The position numbers were made by a program, and so were the translations under genes. Below, one piece after another: positions 45,821 through 57,011 of a stretch of DNA of 64,000 nucleotides (its first letter is position 1; each line of letters opens with the position of its first letter). Under the pieces are notes generated by a model, which did not search any database, had not been told where the DNA came from, and saw nothing but the letters and a program-made list of their open reading frames with translations. The DNA is from Isoetes taiwanensis (lineage: Eukaryota; Streptophyta; Lycopodiopsida; Isoetales; Isoetaceae). The stretch spans positions 1,573,200-1,637,199 of the forward strand of contig JAJEKV010000019.1 of NCBI GenBank assembly GCA_021234155.1, given 5' to 3'.

Positions 45821-47358
45821 AGATCTTAAAATTGGTACCCAATTTGAGCCCATCTGTTCCAGTTCTGGCTGTTTAGTTTCAAGGTTTTCTTCTGCAATCT
45901 TCAAAGCCAGTATTTTGTCTCCATCGCTCCTGCACATACACGAGTTCCAGAAGTTTCTTGAGCTTATAACTTACCATAAGAGTTGGCGCAGATTCAAGCA
46001 CCTTAAGCATCTGCAACACATAAACTTGTCTGCTTCCAGTATCTATTCTTATTCAAGTTTTTCAAGAGGGCCAGCACTGTGGCCAGCCCCCATCCATCTG
46101 CCCAAGCACATACAGGCTGCAACAAAAGTCTGTCTTCAAGCAAGCACGTTTATAAGCGAATTTTTTAAGCCTCAGGACATTTGCAAACAAGCAAATCTTT
46201 TCATCAGTTAAGAGTGGAAGATTAAATTCGAATATCTTTGTGGGGCACAGCACAGTCAAATCTTTCATCTATCTATCCAAAACTGTGCAGCATCGATCAA
46301 AGGCTAACCCATCTATTCAAGCTTTATCCTGCAAAGTGGAAGCAGCATGATTTCTGAAGCCGACCTCTGTACCTGCATCAAAGTCCTGTTTGGGTCAGCA
46401 AATCAAACAGTATCTATCTATTCAAGCTCTTTCGGGCGAAGTTGAGGCAGTTTCCACAGCTCCGATTCAGAAACCGTCTTTTCCTGCCATCTGTGCTTCT
46501 AAATTCAGTAAGCCAGCAGAATTTGTGCTGCCATATCCAGCATTTCCCTTCAAATCCGGTCGCCATGGAAATAAGCGGCTGTTACTCTTCTTCGAAGACC
46601 TCTTCTGCTCACTCTAGGGTTTTTTAGGCGAACGGCTATGATTTGGCCGCCTAAGATCTATGGTTCAGATCAGATATTGTTTTTAGGCTCACGCTGGCTC
46701 ACGGGTCCACGCCACGGGCACAAGACTCTTTTGCGGGCTGATAACCGCCCACGGCCACGCCTCACGGCTCCACGCTTGCTCGCCCCACGCTCATGTTCCC
46801 ACGCCCATGCCCACGCTCAAACTTTGACCCACGTTCTGTATTTTTGCCCACGATTGACCACGCAAATTGACCACGCTCCAGCCACGCTTCAGCCACGCTC
46901 TTTATGCTCCCACGCTCACACTTTGCTTATGGCCACGCTTTTTGCTCAACATCCACGCTCTGCACAAATATTGTGACGCATAGCCATGCTCTCCTATGGT
47001 CGATCACGGGGGATGCTTTTAAGGTGCTTACCTTTTGACGGCCCCATATAATCATTGTTTTGAAGCTTTTTTCGTGAACTTTTGGGCAATATTTGTTCCA
47101 AGGACTTACCCATAATATAAGGGGATGGTCCTTATGTTTTTGGCCCAAGTTCCTATGATCCATGTTCTGCATCGACATTCATTCGGATCTTCTTCGTCAT
47201 CAATGCCTTCATGAAGATCTTTTGGCGACACAACAAACCATTACCAGTACCATCCTTTTCGCCCCTAAATTTTTTTTGGCACCATGTTGTAATTGTCGGA
47301 CTTGTCTTATAAAAGTCTGTACATGTTTTTGTGCTAAAAAACTTTTAGGGGGAGGCAG

Positions 47359-47710
47359 TGTTAACCACCTAGTGGTTAACATTGTGCATGCACATGTTAG
47401 GTGCATGCACATGATAGGTGTCAGTGGTGGCAGACTGACACTTGGCATGATTAGGTTAACATAAGTGTAGGGATTAGATTTATTTAGATGTACGGCTCAG
47501 ATTTGCGGTCTACACTATATTAGACCGGAGCCTCTTCAGATGTACTGAGGTTTATCTCATATTTGGAGAGCCTCATTTGGCCACGTTCCCCTTCATTCTT
47601 TGTACATATTTCCTTGTCTTGTTCTTGTTTTGTGATCATGAGCATGGCAGCTTTGTAGCATCCGGCAGTCATGGACTGCTGCTGCAGGGTGTATGCCAAG
47701 AATCCAAACA
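47359..47710 (+). repeat. Extra 3' LTR created by the internal duplication
   Basis: Preceded by AGGGGGAGGCAG and followed by TTGTCTATATTTT, exactly as at 41,816. No 5' partner. Confidence 0.75.
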
Positions 47711-47836
47711 TTGTCTATATTTTTTACATTTCAATCCCTTGAGAAGATTTAGCATTTAAGATCACACAAACTAATATGGACACTAGTGAGGATCATACAA
47801 TCTACCAATAATCATGAGACCTATGCCCAACAAAAA

Positions 47837-47864
47837 GCCCAGCAACGCTGGGCACTTTTTCTAG
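47837..47864 (+). mobile_element. Helitron 3' terminus, duplicated copy
   Basis: Same hairpin and CTAG as 42,295-42,322, carried along in the 5.5-kb duplication. Confidence 0.6.
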
Positions 47865-48640
47865 TATTATTATATCCAAAATGATTCCATGTACAAAATT
47901 CTTATTACCTTTGAGCTGCTGCATGTTGGTGGGAATGTGCTTGATGATTGGCAAGCATTAAACAGAATAACAGATCATTGTTTGGTCAATGCATGGTAAG
48001 TCATCACGCACCCATAGAAATGGAAATCGGCAATGCTTTTGTTCTTCTTGTGCTTGCACAATTGCATCCACACCATATGGAAAGAGAACAGAAGAAGTTA
48101 TGTCCAAGATTGGCGCCGCATTCAACAAACGACTCTCAATGCGGACCGTGTATGCCCAAAATGGACGCCTGCAAGAAGCACAATATCTATTTGAAAGAAT
48201 GCCTGAGAAGAATATCTATTTGAAGAATATCTGTTTGCATGCTTTTATGATTTTTAAGCAAATGCATCCATGGTGGTGATGTTGCAGCAGCTGAAGGTAA
48301 GTATTCATTCCTGTATTTCAACCAAAGGCTTTAAGCTAGATATTGTTATGGGTACTACCGTTGTTAACATGTATGCCAAATGTGAGAACCTTGAGGATGC
48401 TGGACGTGGTATGGTTTCTTGGAATGCCAAGATTGTGTGCCATATGCCCTGAGCGGCCATTCCCAGGAAGCATGAATCTTTTCAACAAGATGACAGGACA
48501 CAACACAGCGTCATGAAAATGCCATGATCACTGCTGTGGATTTGATACAAATGTTGTTGGCAATGCAGTTAGTAATACGTATGGGAAATGTCAAAACCTT
48601 CAGTTGCTGCAACATCACCACCATGGATGCATTTGCTTAA
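47865..48640 (+). pseudogene. PPR fragments, + strand block, U2 second copy
   Basis: Cleaner than the first copy: 47,989-48,279 ends QYLFERMPEKNIYLKNICLH and 48,270-48,452 reads VVMLQQLKVSIHSCISTKGF then KLDIVMGTTVVNMYAKCENL. Still two or more frames. Confidence 0.7.
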
Positions 48641-50270
48641 AAATCATTATTCTTCTCAGGCATTCTTTCAAATAGATATTGTGCTTCTTGTAGGCATCCA
48701 TGTTGGACGTACAGCCGTTTAGGCAAGTTTTGAACAATCAACAAGCATCTTGCACCTGCCCGCATTGAGAGTATGCTCTTAATAGAATTCTCCACGTAAA
48801 AGATATTATATTCGGCCATTTTATCGAACGAAAGTCTGGCATCATCCAAGCTGTCACACTCCGCATACATCTGAATAAGAAGATTTTTCAAAAACATGTT
48901 CTTTGCAAATCTAGAAACGAGAACATGCGAATGAATGCATTTCCCTACTGCAAATGCATTTAGATGTTGCAGTCCCTTAACAAAGACCCATAAAAAAGAC
49001 ACGATTGAATGCCGAAATTTAATTCATTTTCAACAAATTTTATTGTCGGGATGCCCGGGTTTGTATTTTGATCTATTGGTCCGTTGGAGATATAACTAGA
49101 TCTTTCATGGCCCGCTTTGTGCAAGTAGAAGAACAAAAAGCATTGCCATTAAAATCATCGTGTTGGAGAGAATTAGATCTTTCATGGCCCGCTTAGTAGA
49201 GCATAAATCATCATCATCATCATGCTTACAAAGGAACTTGTAACTTTTGTTTAGATAAGGGCCCATGTCTTAGTATGATCTTTTGTTTTAAACTGCAGGT
49301 GCTTAAGTTCAGAACACACAAATCTTTCATCATTACTTTTGTCAAATAGTCACCTTTTCTCATTTCTTTGTCAAGCATGCTCTCCTATTGAAGACTGTGC
49401 AAATTTTGTATAAATAACGATCTTCGTTTTAACAACTGTTTTTCATAGTGCTGCCTTGTAGATTCTGCTTGGAAACTAAGATGGTATTGCTTGTTGTAGG
49501 CATCCATGATGGACATAGATATTGTGCTTCTTGTAGGCATCCATGTTGGACATACAGGGTGATTACGGTATTCCATTACACAACATTCCGTTCAGACATG
49601 TTTTGAACAATCAACAAGCATCTTGCACCTCGCCCCAATTCGTAGTATACTCTTAATAGGATTCTCCACGTAAAGTATTCCATTCGTCCATTCTATCGAA
49701 CAAAAGTCTGGCATCATCCAAGTTGTCACACTCAGCATACATCTCAATGAGAGGATTTTGCAAAAACATGTTCTTTGCCAATCCAGAACTGAGAACATGC
49801 GAATGAATGCATTTCCCTACTGCGAATGCATCTGGATGATGCAGTCCCAAACAAAGGCCCATAAAAAATACTTGTTTGAATGCCAGAAATTTCTCATTTC
49901 TGTGCAAGGGATGCCCGAGGTTTGTAGTTGCAGCCCCATCTTGCCCCTGCTTCTTCTCTCTTGGTCTGAACTGCCAACCTTGGACATAACTTCTTCTGTT
50001 CTCTTTCCATATGGTGTAGATGCTCTTGTGCAAGCACAAGAAGAACAAAAGCATTGCCGATTTCCATTTATATGGGTGCGTGATGACTTACCATGCATTG
50101 ACCAAATAATGATCTGTTATTCTGTTTAATGCACATTCCCACCAACATGCAGCAGCTCAAAGGTAATAAGAATTTCGTACAGGGAATCATTTTGGATATA
50201 ATAATATGCTGATAATGGAGTTATGTACAGGGATGGCTTTGCACACATTCTTCTGCACAACATTCTTCTA
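48637..50270 (-). pseudogene. PPR fragments, - strand block, U2 second copy
   Basis: Distal part 48,637-49,002 and proximal part 49,653-50,054 as in the first copy. Between about 49,010 and 49,210 the sequence is scrambled: GAATTAGATCTTTCATGGCCC and a near copy occur twice within 120 bp, and the unrecognised ORF is lost. Confidence 0.7.
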
Positions 50271-50789
50271 CAGTCAGTAAATGTATGGTTGAAGGTTTTT
50301 GTTGTGTTTATAGGGAAAAATAGCTAGTCAATGTATGGACCGTAGTTAACTTCTTAGAATTAATTTTGTTTTTTTCCCTCTCGCATTTTCATTCGCGTCA
50401 AGGAAATGTTATTGAGTATGAAGACTTTGATTGAGACAACCAACAATTATGTTAAATCTTGTGCTTAGCATGGGAGTATTATAATCCGTCGCGTCCTTCA
50501 ACCATTGCAAATGGAAGTTAAAGCTACTTTAGAAGCACCGAGTCTACCAAGTATTTGCATGGCTTTAAACCTATTATTTTATTACATTCGAGCACATTTA
50601 GATTCTCATTTCTTTCCCTTGGAATGTGATACATCAAAAAATACCTTAATATGATTTGTCTTTGAGGTGATTAGAGTGCCAGTGAAAAAAAAAAGTTCAT
50701 TGAATTTAGAAGTCGTTAGTCTCTTGTCTTGCTCATAAGTCTTTAACCTGTGGCAAGAATTAACTATTCTTGAGTTGAAATATATTTTA

Positions 50790-51310
50790 GATTAATTGTC
50801 TTAAATTTTTATTTTTACCAGATGTGCATTCTCCTGTGATTTTGTACAAATAAATGAGCTTTGTTTGGCCAATTATTCTTCAAAGTGCCGCCTTGTAGAT
50901 CCAAAATAAAAAATTAAGATGTTGAGCATGCGGCCTTGTAGATTCTGCCAGGAAACTAAAATGTCCTTATATTTCCTTATTTGCATTTGTATGTTTCCAT
51001 TTGTATTTTCCTTATATTTCCCTTCTTTATGCAAAGTATTTCCCTGCTTACCCATTGCCTTATACAGAGGTTTGGATCTGTCCAAAGGCCAAGAGAAATA
51101 CACATGAAACCTCTGTATATCATCAATAACGCCATCTCCATTCTTGTCCACTTCTTTCACCATTAATTGAAGCGTCTTCTTCCGATTGTCTCCCAAATAT
51201 CTTAAAACGATACCCAATTCGGTCATTGAAACCTTGCCATCACCATCAGCATCAAAATATGAAAAACTTCTTCAAGCTCCTTAATCTGTTTAGTTCTGAG
51301 ACCTTAATCT
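50790..51310 (-). pseudogene. Calmodulin-like fragment (U2, second copy)
   Basis: Reverse copy with TELGIVLRYLGDN and DKNGDGVIDDIQRF (50,873-51,226); a deletion in the linker (RKKTLQLM in place of ITEEELQLM) keeps the frame. Confidence 0.7.
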
Positions 51311-51314
51311 GCCT

Positions 51315-51472
51315 AGAAAATCGGGTCTCAGAACTAAACAGATGAAGGAGCTTGAAGAAGTTTTTCGGTATTTTGATGCTGATGGTGATGACAAGGTTTC
51401 AGTGACCGAATTGGGTACCGTTTTAAGATCTTTGGGAGACAATATTACGGAAGAAGAGCTTCATCTATGGCA
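51315..51472 (+). pseudogene. Short forward calmodulin-like fragment (U2)
   Basis: Inverted partner covering the first EF hand, ends at the palindrome, as at 30,155-30,312. Confidence 0.65.
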
Positions 51473-51667
51473 TCATAAGAATTGATCAAATGCATCTCCA
51501 CTGTATGGGTCCGAACAGTTTTAACATCTCATGTCCAAACAACATTTCCCCTGCCAAACCAAGTTGGACATGGAAACTTGGTTTGGCATGGGAAATGTTG
51601 TTTGGACTTGAGATGTTAAAACTGTTCGGACCCATACAGTGGAGATGCATTTGATCAATTCTTATGA
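51473..51667. repeat. 195-bp palindrome with inverted loop
   Basis: Same arms as 30,315-30,509 but the loop reads GGACATGGA, the reverse complement of TCCATGTCC in that copy. Confidence 0.9.
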
Positions 51668-52165
51668 TTTATGATTTCTAAAGCAGCTTTAACTTCCATT
51701 TGCAATGGTTGAAGGACACGACAGATTATAATACTCCCATGCTAAGCACAAGATTTAACATAATTGTTGGTTGTCTCAATCAAAGTCTTCATACTCAGCA
51801 ACATTTCCTTGATGCGAATGAAAATGCGAGAGGGAGAAAAACAAAATTAATTTTAAGAAGTTAACTACATTGACTAGCTATTTTTCCTATAAACACAACA
51901 AAAACCTTTAACCATACATTTACTGACTTACTTCTGGTTCGCCCTTCTCCACTTTGACGATAAGCCCTTTGATTGTTACTTCTTATTCTTTGTGATAATT
52001 TAACTTTTCTTGCAACTTCTCTTGTAGTTTAAATCAAAGCTTTCTACAAGAAAGTTGCAAGAGGAAGAAACTTCTATTATAGATTAAATCAAAGCTTTCT
52101 ACAAGAGGAAGTTGCAAGAAAGACTAAATTATCACGAGAGATAAGAAGTAACGAACAAGAAAAAT

Positions 52166-52270
52166 AGCACCTCTTTCCGCCGGAAAACTAGCGCCTCTTT
52201 CCGCCTCCTTTTTCACCGGAAAATTCCGCCTCTTTCCGCCGGAAAAATGCCGCCTCCTTCCACCGGAAAA
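52166..52270. repeat. CCGCCGGAAAA short tandem repeats (start of U3)
   Basis: Same patch as 13,515 and 32,449. Confidence 0.65.
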
Positions 52271-52952
52271 TAATGATTTAATTTATTTGTCGCGTTGTTA
52301 AAAATATTTTATTCGGCATTTTCTTTTCTTTTAAACATTTTCTTTTCTTTTCTTTTATTATTCGGCATTTTCGTTTATTCGGCATAAACGGGCATAAACG
52401 TTCCGCGGTTCTTCAAATGTATTACTGATGCGATTACTGATTACGATGGGTGCTATGGATGCTATTTACAGCTTCGGAGATCTCCACCATCGATGGTATT
52501 GCCATAGCTTCGCTGTTGCACTCTTTTATTCTCATATATTGGTTGCCCTTCTGCATTGTTGGCAGATCACAGAAATGGACAGTCTCTCTATGTGCTCGGG
52601 AACTCGATTTGCGAATGTCCAATGCCTCTGTCGTGCAGATAATAAGTTAGTCATGTACTTTATAAAATTGCATCTTTTGTTGCAAAAGGGTTCTTGTTCA
52701 GTGGTCTTGCCATTTTTATTATCCAGAATGATTGTGTTTGTATGTTGCAAGAGCCTACCTGTTGAAGCATGAAAGGGCTGATTATTTAGAAAGTAATGAA
52801 TTAGGGAAAATTGTCCTTTTTGTTGTTATTTGTAATGTGCTTGAGCAAACAGATAGTCTTTCAGCAATGTATAGAAGACTTAATGTTACCTATATCACAC
52901 TTCTCACATGCATAAGAATACTATAATGTTCACAATGGAGGGAAAGCAGAGT

Positions 52953-53081
52953 CAGAACTGTAGTTAACTGTTAACCCTTGAGCAGTCAATAGCTATTAAC
53001 TGTAGTTAACTGTAGTTAACTGTGTTAAGTCTACAGTTAAATGCCATTGAGAAATTCTAACTGTAGTTAACCCTTGAGCAG
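52953..53081. repeat. TGTAGTTAAC repeats with duplicated splice acceptor (U3)
   Basis: As at 14,270-14,398. Confidence 0.65.
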
Positions 53082-53560
53082 TCAATTTAGCCCCTTGGGA
53101 TATTAAATCAAGAGAAGAAGAGGGAGAATTTCTGGTTGTAGAAAGGATAGGGAACATGGGATATTCATTTAACCGCACTGCTTGGAGAAAGATGCATGCC
53201 AGTGCAAACACTTTTTGTCATTTTGATGACTATAATTGGGATATCACAATGTGGGCGTCTGTTTATCCTTCATGGGGACCTACTGTTTATACCTTACGAG
53301 GACCAAGAACAAGTGCAATACATTTCGGCAAGTGTGGGCTACATCAGGGTAAGAAAGATGGACAGCCAGCTTGTCAAGATTTGGTAGGATATACCCCAGA
53401 AATTGATAGAATCGATCAAATAATGAATATCAAGGATGAATGGGAGGTTGTTAGACATCCACATACAGGATATGGAAAGAATTTTAAAGGTTGGGGTGGT
53501 TGGGGTGACCACAGGGATCAGCATCTTTGTCTTGCTCTGTCTAAAATGTATCATGTATAA
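53082..53560 (+). pseudogene. MGAT2: N-acetylglucosaminyltransferase II, C-terminal exon fragment, U3
   Basis: As in U1 and U2, with one conservative change (TAWRKMHAS for TAWKKMHAS). Open from acceptor to stop. Confidence 0.85.
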
Positions 53561-53779
53561 ACTTATACACATTGTTTCATTTTTTAGAGGAAAATAATAG
53601 TAACATTGCTATTTCATTAGTGCAGGATCCACCTGCTAAAGTGCAATTGTAATGATTTGATTTTATGCGCCTTTACTCGAGAGTTTCCATCAGAAATTTC
53701 TTCAGATAGACATTTTATAATGTGATTAGAGTAAAAGTATGTATATTATACGTTCAAATAGGTTATTTGTAGACCGCCA

Positions 53780-54064
53780 TTGCAGGGTCTTGTGAGAAGG
53801 TATATCCTTGTTTGGAGCAAGCAGGCATTTTCTTCATCACAGAACGTGGAGAAGCCTTCACTTTGTCAGTTTAACAAAATAAAGAAGACTGTCACAAGTC
53901 TGCACTTAAGTCGAGGCAAGAGAGCAAGTTCTGGAATCCAGGTTACTAAAGGCCGTCCCGATGTCCCTTTTTTCCTCCTCCATGGTAGAATGGCTTATGG
54001 TTTGAGTGATCATTATACACCAGATTGTAGTCCAAATGGTGGAGCAAAAGGGCTTTATAATTGA
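53780..54064 (+). other. Unrecognised ORF, kept in three units (U3 copy)
   Basis: Identical in protein sequence to the U1 copy at 15,094-15,378. Confidence 0.35.
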
Positions 54065-54126
54065 TGCTCACTTTCTCAGAAACCTTGTGCGTCCAAATAA
54101 GGTCTTGCTGCTAATTTTCTATGCAG

Positions 54127-54634
54127 CCATGCTTCTGTGATAATGATGTATTTGTAACGTATGTACAAGGAGATGGCTTGATCCTCTCAATACCTTCTGG
54201 TGATACAGCTTATTCTTTGGCTGCTGGAGGTTCAATGGTGCATCCACAGGCTAAATAAAACAGTGAACTTTGTTTTGCACATGATCTCTGATCTCTACTG
54301 AGCCCATCTGTCTTTGCAGGTTCCAGCAATTGTCCCCATTCTTTATCATTCAGGCCACCTATTATTCTACCACCTATTATTCTACAAGAGTATGTTACTC
54401 TTAGGGTTCAGCTCCCAAATACATTGTAAAGGAAATGCTTGGGCTTCTTTTGATGGCAAAAATCGCCTACAATTAAATCCTGGAGATGCCCTGGTTTGCC
54501 ATATGGCAGCTTGTCCCGTACCAGCTGCGTGCATAGAGGAATCAACTCATAACTTCTTGCGTAATATGCAGGAAGGGCTGCACTGGAACTTGAGGAAACA
54601 TGAATCATTGGATGGTACCCATAATTTCAAATGA
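54127..54634 (+). pseudogene. NAD kinase fragment, two exons, U3
   Basis: Exon A 54,127-54,249 is open as in U2. Exon B (54,320-54,634) has two private changes: 16 bases lost between two CAATT repeats near 54,333, which removes most of the FTPIC block, and a 15-base tandem duplication (CACCTATTATTCTAC) at about 54,356. It also keeps the shared frame break before GNAW. Confidence 0.85.
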
Positions 54635-54768
54635 ATGTTGGACCAAAATCTTGTAATCCAAATATGCAGAAACAGCAAGGCACGTTACAGTTAGCAGTAA
54701 ATGGGAGTGTTGTTGCCCAATAGCGTCACTCTTGTTAGTATTCTCTGTCCGCATGCGTATATGCGTGC

Positions 54769-55014
54769 ATGGAAAGTGACTGTTACCACTTCTTTGTGTC
54801 CATGAGCACTGATAAAGTCATTGCCCCAGTGTTGGAACATTTCACCTGTATGCTTGATTGCCTTGGATGTTCAGGTCTTGATTTAGTTGAATCTTTCCTT
54901 AACAACATGCCTTTTGAAGCCCATGGCACAGGATGGAGATGTCTCCTAAATTCGTATAAGATTTATGGTGATCGATTAAGTGGGAAGTTTGCAGCCCTTT
55001 CTGAATTGGATTAA
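54769..55014 (+). pseudogene. PPR protein C-terminal (E-motif) fragment, U3
   Basis: Same 81-residue frame as U1 and U2 with K-to-E near the end (AALSELD). Confidence 0.75.
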
Positions 55015-55632
55015 AAAATTGACTCATCATATATAGCAAATATTTACGCAAAGGAACTTGTTCTGGCATCTGGGGATAATGTATAAATTTGTCATTGAAT
55101 TGGCAAGGGTACTTTTTCGACCATGTACAAATAACTAAGACTGTAAGATCAACCAGGCCGCACTGTCTTTAAGATTAGGATAGCTTGGTAGAATGATATT
55201 TATTTGTGCACTGCATGCGGAAGTCTGTAGTTGCAAATGAAGGCAGCATAAAATGATCTTGTGACTGAAATGCAGCAGCCCTGAATCAAAAGACCCAACT
55301 ATCTGATTTTGGAGGAAAAATGAAATGATTTGAGTGATCTGATATCCTTGGAAAAATGGATATTGAAATGACAATAGTGAATTGTTCGTCTAGGCATATT
55401 TCCTCTCTTAACATCGGCTTAGTTCTCGGTTCAAGGATTCCCGCAAACAAACATTTGTAAAATTTTGATAAGTTACAGTAAATCGTTAAGAGCCATTTGC
55501 ATTAGTTTTTAAGCATCGGAATTGATGAAGACTGCTGTAGAAGATTTAAACAATTTATCTTTGCCAGCAGAAGATCCCAGTCATAATGCCAGTCATTTTG
55601 TTTAATGAGCACTGTCTAAATTTGTTTTCTTC
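55015..55632. other. Spacer, no gene recognised (U3)
   Basis: Nearly identical to the U1 and U2 intervals. Nothing recognisable. Confidence 0.5.
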
Positions 55633-55854
55633 TTGCAAGAGTTAATGGATAAATTAAGGATGCCATCAGGAGGGGCAAAGAGGAAGCAAGATCCATTCAA
55701 GATCCATTCAGTCAGAGGGTTCATTCACTTGGTCAAACCCAAACAAACAAAAATCCAGTTCACGGTTCGTGGGCCTGGATTTACGATCTGCAAGTTTGCA
55801 TGTGGATTTGTAGAAATACTAAGGGTTTATTCTGCAGCTGGAAATGGCATTTAG
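55633..55854 (+). other. Unrecognised ORF after splice-acceptor-like sequence (U3)
   Basis: 73 residues as in U2, with Q-to-K and two M-to-T changes. Confidence 0.35.
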
Positions 55855-57011
55855 CAGAGTTAGGGTCGATCTGCTTAAGGTCGTTTTTCATAAGGCCAAG
55901 ACTGGCCGAACACATAAAATGGCAGAGTGGATCTGCAGAGTGGATCTACAGGATTAAGGTATGATTTATTCTCTGAACCATTTGATAATTGTGGCAGAGC
56001 ATCAAGAAACATTTGATTTTTCTTACTATCATTATTATCATTATGGTTCTTCTTGTCGAAAATGCTCTTGAAAATTATGGTTTACGGTTTATTGCCACTG
56101 CCATATTGATGCCTACTCAAATTCAAGAAGTTTCTTGATGGAACATTCGGCTGGATGTTTTATACGGATGCAAGGATTTCAATAACAGGAAATATATTCA
56201 GGTTTGAGCAGTTGCTTAAATAGTTTCCTATTTGTCTCTGCATTTTAAACAGCTCTAAGCTTGTAAACATTCGGATCGAAATTTGCCTTTCGGGCTTGCT
56301 TTTTCCAGCAAATGGAGGTTTTGATCCGTTTTTGAAATTATGATTAAGGAAATGATTAAAACAATCTGGTATATGTGCTAAGGTTGCTAAGGTTGTAGAT
56401 TTTGGGCGTATTGCTATATAGATTTAATGCACCATGTTTTTTGACGTGCACTTAGTATAACAAAAAGTCAGCATTTTAAACTTTATAGATTAAGAGGGAC
56501 TTCCTATACATGACAAGGACTTGTAGAAACCTTAATTTTTGTATACAATGCCTTATGATACAATAATGGACTATGCCTTTGTTAAGCTTTTAGCTAAAAG
56601 AATGGAACTTCAAGGCAATCTGATTTTATTTTAAATAGAAGGGTGCTTCTATGTTCTTTATTTGCTTATGATTCTAAATAGCATATGTATTTCCGCGAGG
56701 AATCTACATGATGGATCAATGATTTTGTTTGACTAATGATTAGTTATTATTTTGCCCTTTTTGCCTAGATGTATTCTCAAGCAAACTATTTATGAGATGT
56801 ATGTTATCGTAAATGGAGAATGCCCTTTTTTCTCTTCACATTGCAAGGTCAATCTGTAGATTTTGTTTTTAGAAGCACTCTTTTTCTATATGAAGTAATG
56901 TTTTCCCCCTTTTCTTGTTTTTAAATGCATGGATTACAGATTAAGGGAATGATTTTTTTTTTCTTTTCCTTTCCATTTTCGTGATGCCATCTCCATGCTA
57001 TTCTTAAGACA
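55855..57011. other. AT-rich spacer, no gene recognised (U3)
   Basis: Collinear with U2 36,176-37,290, but keeps the 40-bp stretch that U2 lost. Ends where the Helitron begins. Confidence 0.55.

Larger units (their letters stand above)
45842..51229. repeat. 5.5-kb internal duplication, second copy
   Basis: Repeats 40,303-45,820. Starts inside the LTR element, so it has only a 3' LTR (47,359-47,710). Differences from the first copy again cluster at CAG/CTG (for example CCAGCATTTCCC here, CCAAAGATTTCCC there). Confidence 0.85.
50270..52130. repeat. Foldback with calmodulin-like fragments (U2 end)
   Basis: Left arm from about 50,270 (GTCAGTAAATGTATGG), right arm to about 52,130, inverted relative to each other. 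One reverse calmodulin-like copy, one short forward copy and the palindrome lie between. Confidence 0.7.
32449..52165. repeat. Tandem composite unit U2 (19.7 kb), with internal duplication
   Basis: Seen: same order as U1 but without the 26,241-28,984 segment and with a 5.5-kb internal tandem duplication. It is the best-preserved copy for the LTR element and PPR parts, and is used here as the reference for reading the other copies. Confidence 0.85.
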
